A stretch of DNA of 32,728 bases from Bacteroidia bacterium (GTDB taxonomy: Bacteria; Bacteroidota; Bacteroidia; NS11-12g; UBA9320): NCBI GenBank assembly GCA_029253325.1, contig JAQWZS010000230.1:1-32728 (forward strand). Direction: 5' to 3'. Position 1 is the stretch's first letter. Each line of letters opens with the position of its first letter. Made by a program: the position numbers and the translations under genes. Shown here one piece after another: positions 8,749 through 17,075 of this stretch. The notes under the pieces are model-generated. The model ran no database searches. It saw nothing but the letters and a program-made list of their open reading frames with translations, and was not told the origin of the DNA.

Positions 8749-10521
8749 ATGAAACGCAACTTACTATTTATAATACTTTTAGTTTCAGTGATTAGTTCTT
8801 GTAAGAAAGAATTTTTGAATCAACCACCACTAGACCGAATTACAGAATCGGATGTTTGGAGTGATCGTGATTTGATGGATACCTACATATTCAAAATATA
8901 CGATAACATGCCTTGGGATTATTTGAAAGATTTTGGCGGTGGTGCTGGTTATGGAGCTCATCGAGATGCCTTAACTGATCTAGCTATGAGTACATACTCA
9001 TGGACACCAGCATACAATACTATTCGACCAGGGAATTGGGGTACATCAACCAATTATTGGCCATTAGATTGGTGGGGATATTACAATATCTGGAAAATTA
9101 ATTATTCCATTGAAAATATTGAACCATTAGGTGAGGATGTAATATCAAAAACAGAGAAAGATAATCGTCTAGGTGAATTATATTTTTTGAGAGCCTATTG
9201 CTATTTTGCTATGGCTAAACGTTACGGTGGTGTGCCTATCATACTGGAAACACAAGATCCAGATAATACCCCTGAAGATGAGTATTTTCCATTCAGAGAT
9301 TCTGAGGAAGCTGTTTATGATCAGGTCATTAAGGATGTCCAATTAGCATTTGATTTTTTACCAGATCGATGGTCTAGCCAAAAGGGTAGAGCTGGGAAAT
9401 GGGCTGCAAAAGCTCTTGAGTCCAGAGCTGCACTTTATGCAGCAACGATTGCAAAATATGGTACAGTTCAATTAAATGGTGTCGTTGGTATTCCGTCGGG
9501 TAAGGCATCTCAATATTTCCAGATTTCATTGGATGCTTCCAAAAAAATAATTAATGAAGGTGGATATGTACTTTTTAATCAATATCCTGATCCAGCTGAA
9601 AATTATAGTAGATTGTTTACTGATGAAACAGAAGATGAAACTATTTTCATGAAAGTATGGCTACCATATGATAAAGGACATTCGTATGATTTAAGAAATT
9701 CACCTTACAGTTATCGAGTTGATTGGGGCTCAAGTATGTCACCAACCAAAGGATTGATGGATAGTTACGAAATGTTAAATTCTGGTTTACTTCCCCGTGA
9801 GCCAAATTCTGGTTATGATCCTGACAACCCATTTGATAATCGTGATCCAAGGTTTAAGGGGACTTTACTAACGAACAATGACATCTTTCAGGGATCTCCT
9901 ATTCAAACTTGGTATGCTACTGTCAGAAATGGTGAGATTGATTACAATGCTGGTACTGGAGTAGGGAAGGATGGAATGGGTGTTCATCCTGATGCTTCAA
10001 AAACAGGTGTTTATGTTAGAAAATATCTTGCAGATGGATCTAGTCCGTTACTTATTCAACAATATTATTCAGGTCAAGATTGTATATTATTTAGATTAGG
10101 TGAGATATACTTAAATGCTGCTGAAGCTGCAATTGAACTTGGTTTGGATGGTGAAGCAAGATCTTTTATAGAACCAATTCGTATTAGAGCTGGATTGAAG
10201 CAAAATCTAGATTTTGGAACTTATTCAGGAACTGATCTTATGAACAGAATTAGAAATGAGAGAAAAATAGAGTTAGCTTTTGAAGATCATAGATATTGGG
10301 ATGTCAGAAGGTGGAGAACAGCAGAGGTTGATTTAAGTGTCATGACACAAGGGATAACATCTTTAAGATATTTGGACAATTTTGGAAACGAAACATTCAC
10401 ATATGAAATCATTGAACCAGAGCCACAAAAAACGAATTTCTTTTCAAGACATTATTACATACCAATAGGTCAAGACAGAAGAAATAATAACCCCAAACTA
10501 GTTGAAAATCCAGGTTACTAA
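8749..10521 (+). CDS. susD: SusD-type glycan-binding surface lipoprotein
   Basis: The 590-residue product has a lipoprotein signal with Cys at residue 18 (VISSC|KKEFLNQPP). The mature start, the LDRITESDVW segment, the TPR-like helices (LGELYFLRAYCYFAMAKRYGGVP) and the C-terminal block with IRNERKIELAFEDHRYWDVRRW are all classic for the RagB/SusD family. SusD proteins form the hinged lid over SusC and bind the incoming glycan. The gene lies 11 bases after susC and 12 bases before the PKD lipoprotein gene, so it is within the same operon. The length is usual for the family and no disruption is seen. Confidence 0.95.
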   Translation: MKRNLLFIILLVSVISSCKKEFLNQPPLDRITESDVWSDRDLMDTYIFKIYDNMPWDYLKDFGGGAGYGAHRDALTDLAMSTYSWTPAYNTIRPGNWGTSTNYWPLDWWGYYNIWKINYSIENIEPLGEDVISKTEKDNRLGELYFLRAYCYFAMAKRYGGVPIILETQDPDNTPEDEYFPFRDSEEAVYDQVIKDVQLAFDFLPDRWSSQKGRAGKWAAKALESRAALYAATIAKYGTVQLNGVVGIPSGKASQYFQISLDASKKIINEGGYVLFNQYPDPAENYSRLFTDETEDETIFMKVWLPYDKGHSYDLRNSPYSYRVDWGSSMSPTKGLMDSYEMLNSGLLPREPNSGYDPDNPFDNRDPRFKGTLLTNNDIFQGSPIQTWYATVRNGEIDYNAGTGVGKDGMGVHPDASKTGVYVRKYLADGSSPLLIQQYYSGQDCILFRLGEIYLNAAEAAIELGLDGEARSFIEPIRIRAGLKQNLDFGTYSGTDLMNRIRNERKIELAFEDHRYWDVRRWRTAEVDLSVMTQGITSLRYLDNFGNETFTYEIIEPEPQKTNFFSRHYYIPIGQDRRNNNPKLVENPGY

Positions 10522-10533
10522 TTATTATATACC

Positions 10534-11361
10534 ATGAAATTTAAAAGATACACAGTTTACATATTACCATTAATAATAACCTTTATGGGATGTATTGAAG
10601 ATAATGACAAATTAAGTGTTACTCCTGCCAATAGTGATGCAAAATTTACTTATTCCTTAGATCCTGACAATCCTAATTTATTAACATTCAAGAGTTCGCC
10701 AAGTGTTGAAACATGGTATTCTCATTGGAACTTTGGAGATAATACATCAGCTGAGGGATTAGAAGTGCAAAAAACATTTTACCTAAAAGGAGAATATGAT
10801 GTAAAATTTAAAATATTCACCGAAGGTGGAACAGCAGAATCTACTCAAACAATAGTTATTGATAATGACTTAACAGGATCTAATTTGGTCAGTAATGGTA
10901 AGATGGACAATGATTCCTCTTGGTCTTTATTATCAATTTCTCCAGGTGTTGATATCACATTTCAAGATGGAAAAGCAACATGGAGTGGCGGTGGTTGGGG
11001 ACAAACAGGAATATATCAACAATTTAACGTTGAGGCAAATAAGACTTATCAAATACAAATGGATGTTACTGGTAGCGGAATGACAGACTGTTGGTTTGAG
11101 GTATTTATTGGATCTACAACACCCTCTGATGGAGTTGATTACACAGATGGTGGAATACGATTGGGATTGAATACGTGGGATGGGTGTGGTAGTGAACCGT
11201 TCGACGGACCATTAACAAGTTTATCCTGTAGCGTTGGTGGTGGGGATGGTTCTTTTGAATTTGATGAAGATAAAAATGTTTATATTGTCATAAGAAGTGG
11301 CGGTGCTAATTTGGGTACTTCTGGCGTTTCAATTGATAATGTGACTGTGCAAGTATTGTAA
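10534..11361 (+). CDS. PKD-domain surface lipoprotein with C-terminal CBM-like beta-sandwich, SusE position
   Basis: The 275-residue protein begins with a lipoprotein signal (ITFMGC, Cys at residue 20). A PKD fold follows at roughly 30-115, recognised by WYSHWNFGDNTSAEG and FYLKGEYDVKFKIF. The remainder (about 118-275) begins NLVSNGKMDNDSSW and ends VSIDNVTVQVL, a pattern typical of carbohydrate-binding jelly-roll modules related to CBM4/9. It sits directly after susD, where SusE/SusF or surface glycan-binding proteins are usually encoded. PKD lipoproteins at this position are known from laminarin PULs of marine Bacteroidota (family knowledge). I infer a cell-surface glucan-binding role. No catalytic residues are recognisable. 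Confidence 0.8.
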   Translation: MKFKRYTVYILPLIITFMGCIEDNDKLSVTPANSDAKFTYSLDPDNPNLLTFKSSPSVETWYSHWNFGDNTSAEGLEVQKTFYLKGEYDVKFKIFTEGGTAESTQTIVIDNDLTGSNLVSNGKMDNDSSWSLLSISPGVDITFQDGKATWSGGGWGQTGIYQQFNVEANKTYQIQMDVTGSGMTDCWFEVFIGSTTPSDGVDYTDGGIRLGLNTWDGCGSEPFDGPLTSLSCSVGGGDGSFEFDEDKNVYIVIRSGGANLGTSGVSIDNVTVQVL

Positions 11362-11381
11362 AAATTTAATCTATTATTATA

Positions 11382-12419
11382 ATGAAAAGAATAATAAAAA
11401 CATTATGCATATCAATTCTATCGGTATCATCTGTTATTGCTCAGGTGAATATTACTTTTGAGTTGAATACATCAACACTTTCCAGCATTAGCCCAGAAGG
11501 CTTATTTATAGCTGGTGGAAATGGATTTGGGTTACCTGGAGATAATAGGCTATCAGATTTAGATGGTGATGGTGTATATACTATTACACTTCAAAAAGAA
11601 AGGGGCTTTTCGAGCTTTTTTATCTTTCTTAATGGAAACTGTAGTGTTTGGTCATGTAAAGAAAAATTAGCTGGCTTACCTTGTTCAGATTCTGAAAATT
11701 TTGATGATCGTTTCTTACCTCCAGTTATGTCTGATACGATAATAAAAGCTTGCTATAGTACATGTGATAATGATGGAAGCTGCACAATTATTACTGATTC
11801 TGTTGATCTTACATTTGAATTGAATACTGCTGAAATTGAAGTTGATCCGGGAGGATTATTTTTAGCGGGAGGTAGTGGTTTTGGTGTTGCTGGAGATTAT
11901 CCCATGATTGATCCAGAAGATGATGGCATTTATACTGTAACTGTAAGACGTGCCAAAGGATTTTTTAGTTATTATACTTTTCTTAATGGAAATTGTGGGG
12001 ATTGGTCATGTAAGGAAAATATCGAAGGTCAATCATGTGCTTATCCCGATGCATTTAATGATCGATTTATCCCTTCGGTTAAGGGTGATACAATAATCAA
12101 AACTTGTTTTGCTAAATGTACCAGTGATGGCTTGTGTATGATAGCAAATATTGGGCAACTAAAAATGGATAATGAATTATTTAATATTCGACCTACTTTG
12201 GTTAATGACTATATCAATGTAAGCTTTGATAATCATTATATATCGTTAGATAAAAAGATAAAAGTTGTTAATTACTCAGGTAAGATTTTTGAATCTTTGA
12301 TGTCAACGAATCAAGTTAAATTATCATTAAACACGATAGCTTATCCAAGTGGTGTTTATTTCATTACAATTCAAACTAATAATAAAATCCTAACACAGAA
12401 ATTTATTGTTCAGAAATAA
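11382..12419 (+). CDS. Secreted protein with two tandem Cys-rich repeats and T9SS sorting domain
   Basis: After a signal peptide (ending SVIAQ) the 345-residue protein has two consecutive homologous modules of about 112 residues (22-134 and 141-252). Each begins with (V)xxTFELNT, has a GDGVYTIT or DDGIYTVT strand, an FLNGNC-WSCKE segment and a DDRF/NDRF segment. Each carries six cysteines in matching positions, fitting three disulfides. The last ~80 residues (NIRPTLVNDYINVSF, PSGVYFITIQTNNK) are a type A T9SS sorting domain, so the protein is surface-attached or released. The module resembles small beta-sandwich domains attached to GH16 enzymes in Bacteroidota, but I do not recognise a named family. 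It is encoded between the PKD lipoprotein and the GH5 enzyme, so a glucan-binding role is the simplest inference. No enzyme motif is seen. Confidence 0.82.
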   Translation: MKRIIKTLCISILSVSSVIAQVNITFELNTSTLSSISPEGLFIAGGNGFGLPGDNRLSDLDGDGVYTITLQKERGFSSFFIFLNGNCSVWSCKEKLAGLPCSDSENFDDRFLPPVMSDTIIKACYSTCDNDGSCTIITDSVDLTFELNTAEIEVDPGGLFLAGGSGFGVAGDYPMIDPEDDGIYTVTVRRAKGFFSYYTFLNGNCGDWSCKENIEGQSCAYPDAFNDRFIPSVKGDTIIKTCFAKCTSDGLCMIANIGQLKMDNELFNIRPTLVNDYINVSFDNHYISLDKKIKVVNYSGKIFESLMSTNQVKLSLNTIAYPSGVYFITIQTNNKILTQKFIVQK

Positions 12420-12420
12420 A

Positions 12421-15162
12421 ATGATATATATAAAAATTAAGAAATATTTATTGCAAACTAGTCTGTTTTTCTTTATTTCATTGGGTGCCAATGCCCAACA
12501 TTTTTTGAGTACAAAAGGAAAAGCCATTGTTAATGAAAACCAAGATACCATTCTCCTGAGAGGTATGGGACTCGGTGGATGGATGGTCAAAGAAGGCTAC
12601 ATGATACAAACGAATGGTTTTGCAAATGCTCAATATGAGATAATGGATGCTATAGAAGATCTTATTGGTAAACAAAATACAGATACTTTCAATAATTTAT
12701 GGTTAACAAACCATGTTACAAAGATTGATATTGATTCACTAAAATCTTGGGGATTCAACTCTGTGCGTGTACCCATGCACTATAATTTATTTACATTACC
12801 TGTAGAAGAGGAACCCATAGAAGGACAACAAACATGGCTGACTATAGGATTCGAATTGTTAGATAGTCTTATTGATTGGTGTGAAGAAAAGGAAATGTAT
12901 GTTATTTTAGATTTACATGCAGCTCCAGGTGGACAAGGGAAAGATGCTGCTATATCAGATTATAACCCAACGAAACCATCTTTATGGGAAAGCAAGGATA
13001 ATAGAGATAAGATGGTTGCATTATGGAGAAAAATTGCTCAAAGATATGCTGATGAACAGTGGGTTGCCGGTTATGATTTATTAAATGAAACTAACTGGGA
13101 CCTTCCTGGCGGGGTTGCAATTAAAAATTTATACAAAGAAATTACAGATAGCATTCGTAGAGTTGATCAAAAACACATAATCTTTATCGAAGGGAATTGG
13201 TTTGCTAATGATTTTACTGGGTTGACACCCCCTTGGGATATTAACTTAGTTTATTCTCCACACAAGTACTGGTCGTTCAATGATCAATCATCTATAGGGA
13301 GTTTCCTAGAAATAAAAAACAAGTATAACGTACCTCTGTATCTTGGAGAAACAGGTGAAAATTCCAATGAGTGGTTTCAAAGTGCTGTCAAATTATATGA
13401 GGATAATAATATTGGGTGGGCGTGGTGGCCATTAAAAAAGATAGAATCTGTTGCAGGACCTGTATCTATCAATAAAAGTGAGGGTTATCAAATACTTTTG
13501 GATTACTGGAATAATGGGGGATCAAAGCCCTCTGTTGAATTTTCTAAAAAGGTATTGTTCCAATTAACTGAGGACTTGAAAATTGAAAATTGTCGATATC
13601 AAAAAGACGTAACTGATGCCTTGTTTAGACAGCCTTTTACTGATGAAACCATCCCCTTTTCAATACATACGATTCCAGGTATGGTATATGCACCCGATTA
13701 CGATCTGGGTAAAGCAGGTATGGCTTACGGTGATTTCGATGAAGCTAACTACTCTGTTTCAACTGGAGAATATACTGCTTGGAACAACGGATGGGCGTAT
13801 CGAAATGATGGTGTAGATATAGAAAAATGTGAAGATTTATCCAGTAACGGGTTTTCTATTGGTTTTTTAAATAGCGACGAATGGACTCAGTATGAAGTTA
13901 ATATTGAATCCGATGGGGTCTATGATTTAAATGTAAGAACAGCATCAGGAGGTTCAGGAGGCCGTATGTATTTTACTATGGATAATCAAAGTATTACAGA
14001 GTCTAAATTTGTTTACCCCTCTGGTGGTTGGCAAAAATGGGAAACTACTACTATTTCTGACATAATCTTAAACCAAGGAAATCATAAACTGAGATTTTAT
14101 GTTGATCGAGCGGGTTTTAATGTCAATAGTTTTGAATTCATAAAAAGTTCAATAAGTATAAATGATTTGACTACAAAATATCTAACTGCTGAAACATCAG
14201 ACGAGTATAATATTCAAATGAATATCAATAAGGATTTATCTTTTGATGATAAAATTAATTTAAATGATTTTCAAATTTCTGTGAACGGTTCTATCATTCC
14301 GGTAAGATCAGCATTTGTGGATCCGAATAATTCTAAAATTATTAATTTCAATCTAAACCAAATCCTTATTTATTCAGATATTATTAAAATTTCATACTCT
14401 GGAAATCAACTTAAAGCTACTGATGGGTCTGATCTTGAAGTATTTTCTTTAAAAAATGTCAGAAATACTCTGAGTTTTGTTTACCAAATACCAACAAAGA
14501 TTGAATCAGAAGACTTTACCTATCAAGAGGGTGTTGAGTTAGAAGAAACCTCAGATGTTGGCGGTGGAATGAATGTTGGGTACCTCGACCCAAATGATTA
14601 CCTTGATTATGAAATAAACGTAACTTCCTCTGGGGAGTATCAAATTAACTTTAGAACTGCTGCTCAGTTTGGAATAGGTTCGTTGAAATTACAATTTATA
14701 GATACGGCAGGTGTTTTATCACAAATTAGTAACCCTGTATTTTCATCAACTGGGGATTGGCAAAATTGGAAAACAACCAGTGAAGTAGTTCAATTAGATG
14801 CTGGTAGGTATACTATGAGGATTCTGATTACACAATCTCCTTTCAATTTAAATTGGGTCGAGTTCATAGCAAAATCTTTAAGTACACAAGATAAAATTAC
14901 TCAATCAAAATCTGTTTCATTATTTCCTAATCCGTGCAAGAATTTATTTAATATCCAATTTATCTCAGATCATATACAAGATATTAATTTATTTATTTGT
15001 GATTTTAGCGGTAAGATAATAGCTTCCAAAGACTGTTCAAAAACATTATATCTTGACGAACAAATTTCGTTAAGAGATTACCCCGTAGGAATATATCTTA
15101 TAAAATTGAGATTAGAGAATGGTTCTATATGTACAAAAAGATTAATTAAAACAAACCCATAA
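12421..15162 (+). CDS. T9SS-secreted GH5 glycosidase with two CBM6 modules
   Basis: The start is ATG 12421, one base after the previous stop; the track's TTG at 12406 lies inside the upstream gene. The 913-residue protein has a signal peptide ending ANAQ. Its GH5 barrel (about 30-375) shows GMGLGGWMVKEGY, FNSVRVPMHY, VILDLHAAPGG, acid/base Glu223 in YDLLNETNW and nucleophile Glu310 in YLGETGEN. A CBM6 follows (GFLNSDEWTQYEVNIESDGV), then a SwmB/SbsA-like Ig segment (LTAETSDEYNIQMNINK), a second CBM6 (VGYLDPNDYLDYEINV) and a type A T9SS sorting domain (SVSLFPNPCKNLFNIQF). GH5 enzymes are retaining beta-glycosidases; the PUL context suggests an endo- or exo-beta-glucanase. I cannot assign the subfamily by eye. 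Confidence 0.9.
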   Translation: MIYIKIKKYLLQTSLFFFISLGANAQHFLSTKGKAIVNENQDTILLRGMGLGGWMVKEGYMIQTNGFANAQYEIMDAIEDLIGKQNTDTFNNLWLTNHVTKIDIDSLKSWGFNSVRVPMHYNLFTLPVEEEPIEGQQTWLTIGFELLDSLIDWCEEKEMYVILDLHAAPGGQGKDAAISDYNPTKPSLWESKDNRDKMVALWRKIAQRYADEQWVAGYDLLNETNWDLPGGVAIKNLYKEITDSIRRVDQKHIIFIEGNWFANDFTGLTPPWDINLVYSPHKYWSFNDQSSIGSFLEIKNKYNVPLYLGETGENSNEWFQSAVKLYEDNNIGWAWWPLKKIESVAGPVSINKSEGYQILLDYWNNGGSKPSVEFSKKVLFQLTEDLKIENCRYQKDVTDALFRQPFTDETIPFSIHTIPGMVYAPDYDLGKAGMAYGDFDEANYSVSTGEYTAWNNGWAYRNDGVDIEKCEDLSSNGFSIGFLNSDEWTQYEVNIESDGVYDLNVRTASGGSGGRMYFTMDNQSITESKFVYPSGGWQKWETTTISDIILNQGNHKLRFYVDRAGFNVNSFEFIKSSISINDLTTKYLTAETSDEYNIQMNINKDLSFDDKINLNDFQISVNGSIIPVRSAFVDPNNSKIINFNLNQILIYSDIIKISYSGNQLKATDGSDLEVFSLKNVRNTLSFVYQIPTKIESEDFTYQEGVELEETSDVGGGMNVGYLDPNDYLDYEINVTSSGEYQINFRTAAQFGIGSLKLQFIDTAGVLSQISNPVFSSTGDWQNWKTTSEVVQLDAGRYTMRILITQSPFNLNWVEFIAKSLSTQDKITQSKSVSLFPNPCKNLFNIQFISDHIQDINLFICDFSGKIIASKDCSKTLYLDEQISLRDYPVGIYLIKLRLENGSICTKRLIKTNP

Positions 15163-15183
15163 GTATCTCTAAGATCTTAAATT

Positions 15184-17040
15184 ATGAATCGTTTGAATTA
15201 TAATGCAAAGTTAGTTTGGTTATGTTTTTTTACCATTCTATTGATGTTTTCTAACCTGTTGATAGGGAAAAATAAACATCCTTTTCAGATTCCTATTTAT
15301 GATAAGTTTCAAGTTGATTCATCAGCTTCTTATGAAGTACAGATTAATCAAATAATAAGTCTCATGTCTCTTGATGAAAAGATTGGTCAAATGACACAGG
15401 TTCGACATTTTGACGATATCAATTCAAATGATGTTACTGATAAATTTATTGGCTCTGTAATTCACACACAAGGCCCTTCACCTGGAGAGGGAGCAATGGG
15501 CTGGCAGGGAAAGTTTAAGAGACTTCAAAGTAAGGCATTGGAGACAAGATTAGGTATTCCTTTATTATTTGCAGTCGATGCCATCCATGGACAGAACACA
15601 TATAATGGTGCGACTATATTCCCACATAATATCGGAATGGGAGCAACCCATAATCCAAGGTTGATTGAAAAATCAGCAGCGATAACTGCTCTTGAAACCC
15701 AAGCTACAGGATTTAATTGGACGTTTTCTCCTTGCATAGCCATTCCATATAATGAAAAATGGGGTCGTGTTTATGAAGCGTATTCAGAAAGTACTGATTT
15801 GACCTCAAAGCTTGTGAGTGCATCTATAAGAGGATATCAAGGTGATTTGTCAGCACCACATACTGTTATGGCCACAGCAAAGCACTTTATTGGTGATGGT
15901 TCAACGGATTACGGAAAAGAGGGTGGCGAAATATCTCTAACCATGCAAGAGATCAGTCAACGATTGTTACCACCATACAAACAAGCAGTAAAAGAAGGAG
16001 TTGGTTCGATCATGGTTTCTTTTTCGTCATTGTCTGGTATACCCTTACATGCTCACAAAGAGTTAATTATGGATACGCTCAAGGATGCTATGGGTTTTGA
16101 TGGTATTGTTGTATCTGATTGGAAAGGGTATTCACGTTTTGGTAAAAATGAGATTATTAATGCAGGTGTCGATTTAATAATGGCTGTAGATGGCGACTTA
16201 AATATATTTCAATCAGGGCTAAAAAGTGCCGTCAAAAGTGGACAGGTTAATCAAAGTAGAATTAATGATGCTGTTAGACGTATTTTAAGGCAAAAATTTA
16301 GGCTAGGTTTATTTCAAAACCCTTTCCCAGATCCTAGTCTAGTATCACATATTGGTAAATCTTCCCATCGATTAATCGCAAAACAAGCCGTTAGGGAATC
16401 CCTTGTTTTACTAAAACATCAAGGTAATGTGTTACCAATTAAAAAAGATTGTAAAAAAATTGTTGTAGTAGGCGAGCATGCTGATAATGTGGGTTTGCAA
16501 TCGGGTGGTTGGACACTCGCTTGGCAAGGAGTTAGTGAAAATTATTCAAGAGCAACATCTATTCTAGAGGGTATCCAAAAAGTAGCAAAGGGACAGGTGG
16601 TTTACGATCCATATGCTCAATACAATCATTCTGATGCTGATGTCATTATCGTTGTTGTTGGAGAAACACCCTATGCTGAATTTATGGGAGATATTACTAA
16701 TGGGGAAAATAAACACCAACTAACGTTATCAAAAAAACACCAGGCCTATGTCAGTTCTTCTGTTAATAGTGAATCGAAGGTAATTACCATTTTAATTTCT
16801 GGTAGGCCCTTAATTGTATCTCAGCAGATTGAACAATCAGATGCATTTATTGCCGCATGGCTTCCAGGTTCTGAAGGGGATGGAGTTGCTGAGGTGTTAT
16901 TTGGTGAATATAATTTTACGGGGAAACTTCCTCATTCATGGCCTAAATCATTTGCAAACTTTGAGGGTAAATACGGACCTAATTTTTGGGATGAATCCAA
17001 TATTCCACTTTTTAAATATGGCTATGGTCTTCAATATTAA
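15184..17040 (+). CDS. GH3 beta-glucosidase / exo-beta-glucanase
   Basis: The 618-residue protein has an N-terminal hydrophobic export signal (LVWLCFFTILLMFSNLL) and a two-domain GH3 body. The nucleophile is Asp312 in GIVVSDWKGY. The conserved KHFIGDGST and GRVYEAYSE segments that line the glucose subsite are intact. Glu499 in VVGETPYAEFMGD matches the acid/base position of barley ExoI-like enzymes, so this belongs to the exo-1,3/1,4-glucanase branch rather than the long beta-xylosidase type; it has no fibronectin-III tail. It releases glucose from non-reducing ends. It has no lipobox and no sorting domain, so it is probably periplasmic. Its start is 21 bases after the GH5 stop. Confidence 0.92.
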   Translation: MNRLNYNAKLVWLCFFTILLMFSNLLIGKNKHPFQIPIYDKFQVDSSASYEVQINQIISLMSLDEKIGQMTQVRHFDDINSNDVTDKFIGSVIHTQGPSPGEGAMGWQGKFKRLQSKALETRLGIPLLFAVDAIHGQNTYNGATIFPHNIGMGATHNPRLIEKSAAITALETQATGFNWTFSPCIAIPYNEKWGRVYEAYSESTDLTSKLVSASIRGYQGDLSAPHTVMATAKHFIGDGSTDYGKEGGEISLTMQEISQRLLPPYKQAVKEGVGSIMVSFSSLSGIPLHAHKELIMDTLKDAMGFDGIVVSDWKGYSRFGKNEIINAGVDLIMAVDGDLNIFQSGLKSAVKSGQVNQSRINDAVRRILRQKFRLGLFQNPFPDPSLVSHIGKSSHRLIAKQAVRESLVLLKHQGNVLPIKKDCKKIVVVGEHADNVGLQSGGWTLAWQGVSENYSRATSILEGIQKVAKGQVVYDPYAQYNHSDADVIIVVVGETPYAEFMGDITNGENKHQLTLSKKHQAYVSSSVNSESKVITILISGRPLIVSQQIEQSDAFIAAWLPGSEGDGVAEVLFGEYNFTGKLPHSWPKSFANFEGKYGPNFWDESNIPLFKYGYGLQY

Positions 17041-17075
17041 ATTTGCACTATGTATTGTATAACTAAGCTATTTTT

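Noticed and set aside
12406-12420. TTG start of the GH5 ORF at 12406
   Set aside because: It overlaps the end of the upstream gene. The ATG at 12421 gives a normal signal peptide and lies one base after the previous stop.
16814-17062. 82-residue plus-strand ORF overlapping the end of the GH3 gene
   Set aside because: It is an out-of-frame shadow of the GH3 C-terminus with no start context or recognisable motif.
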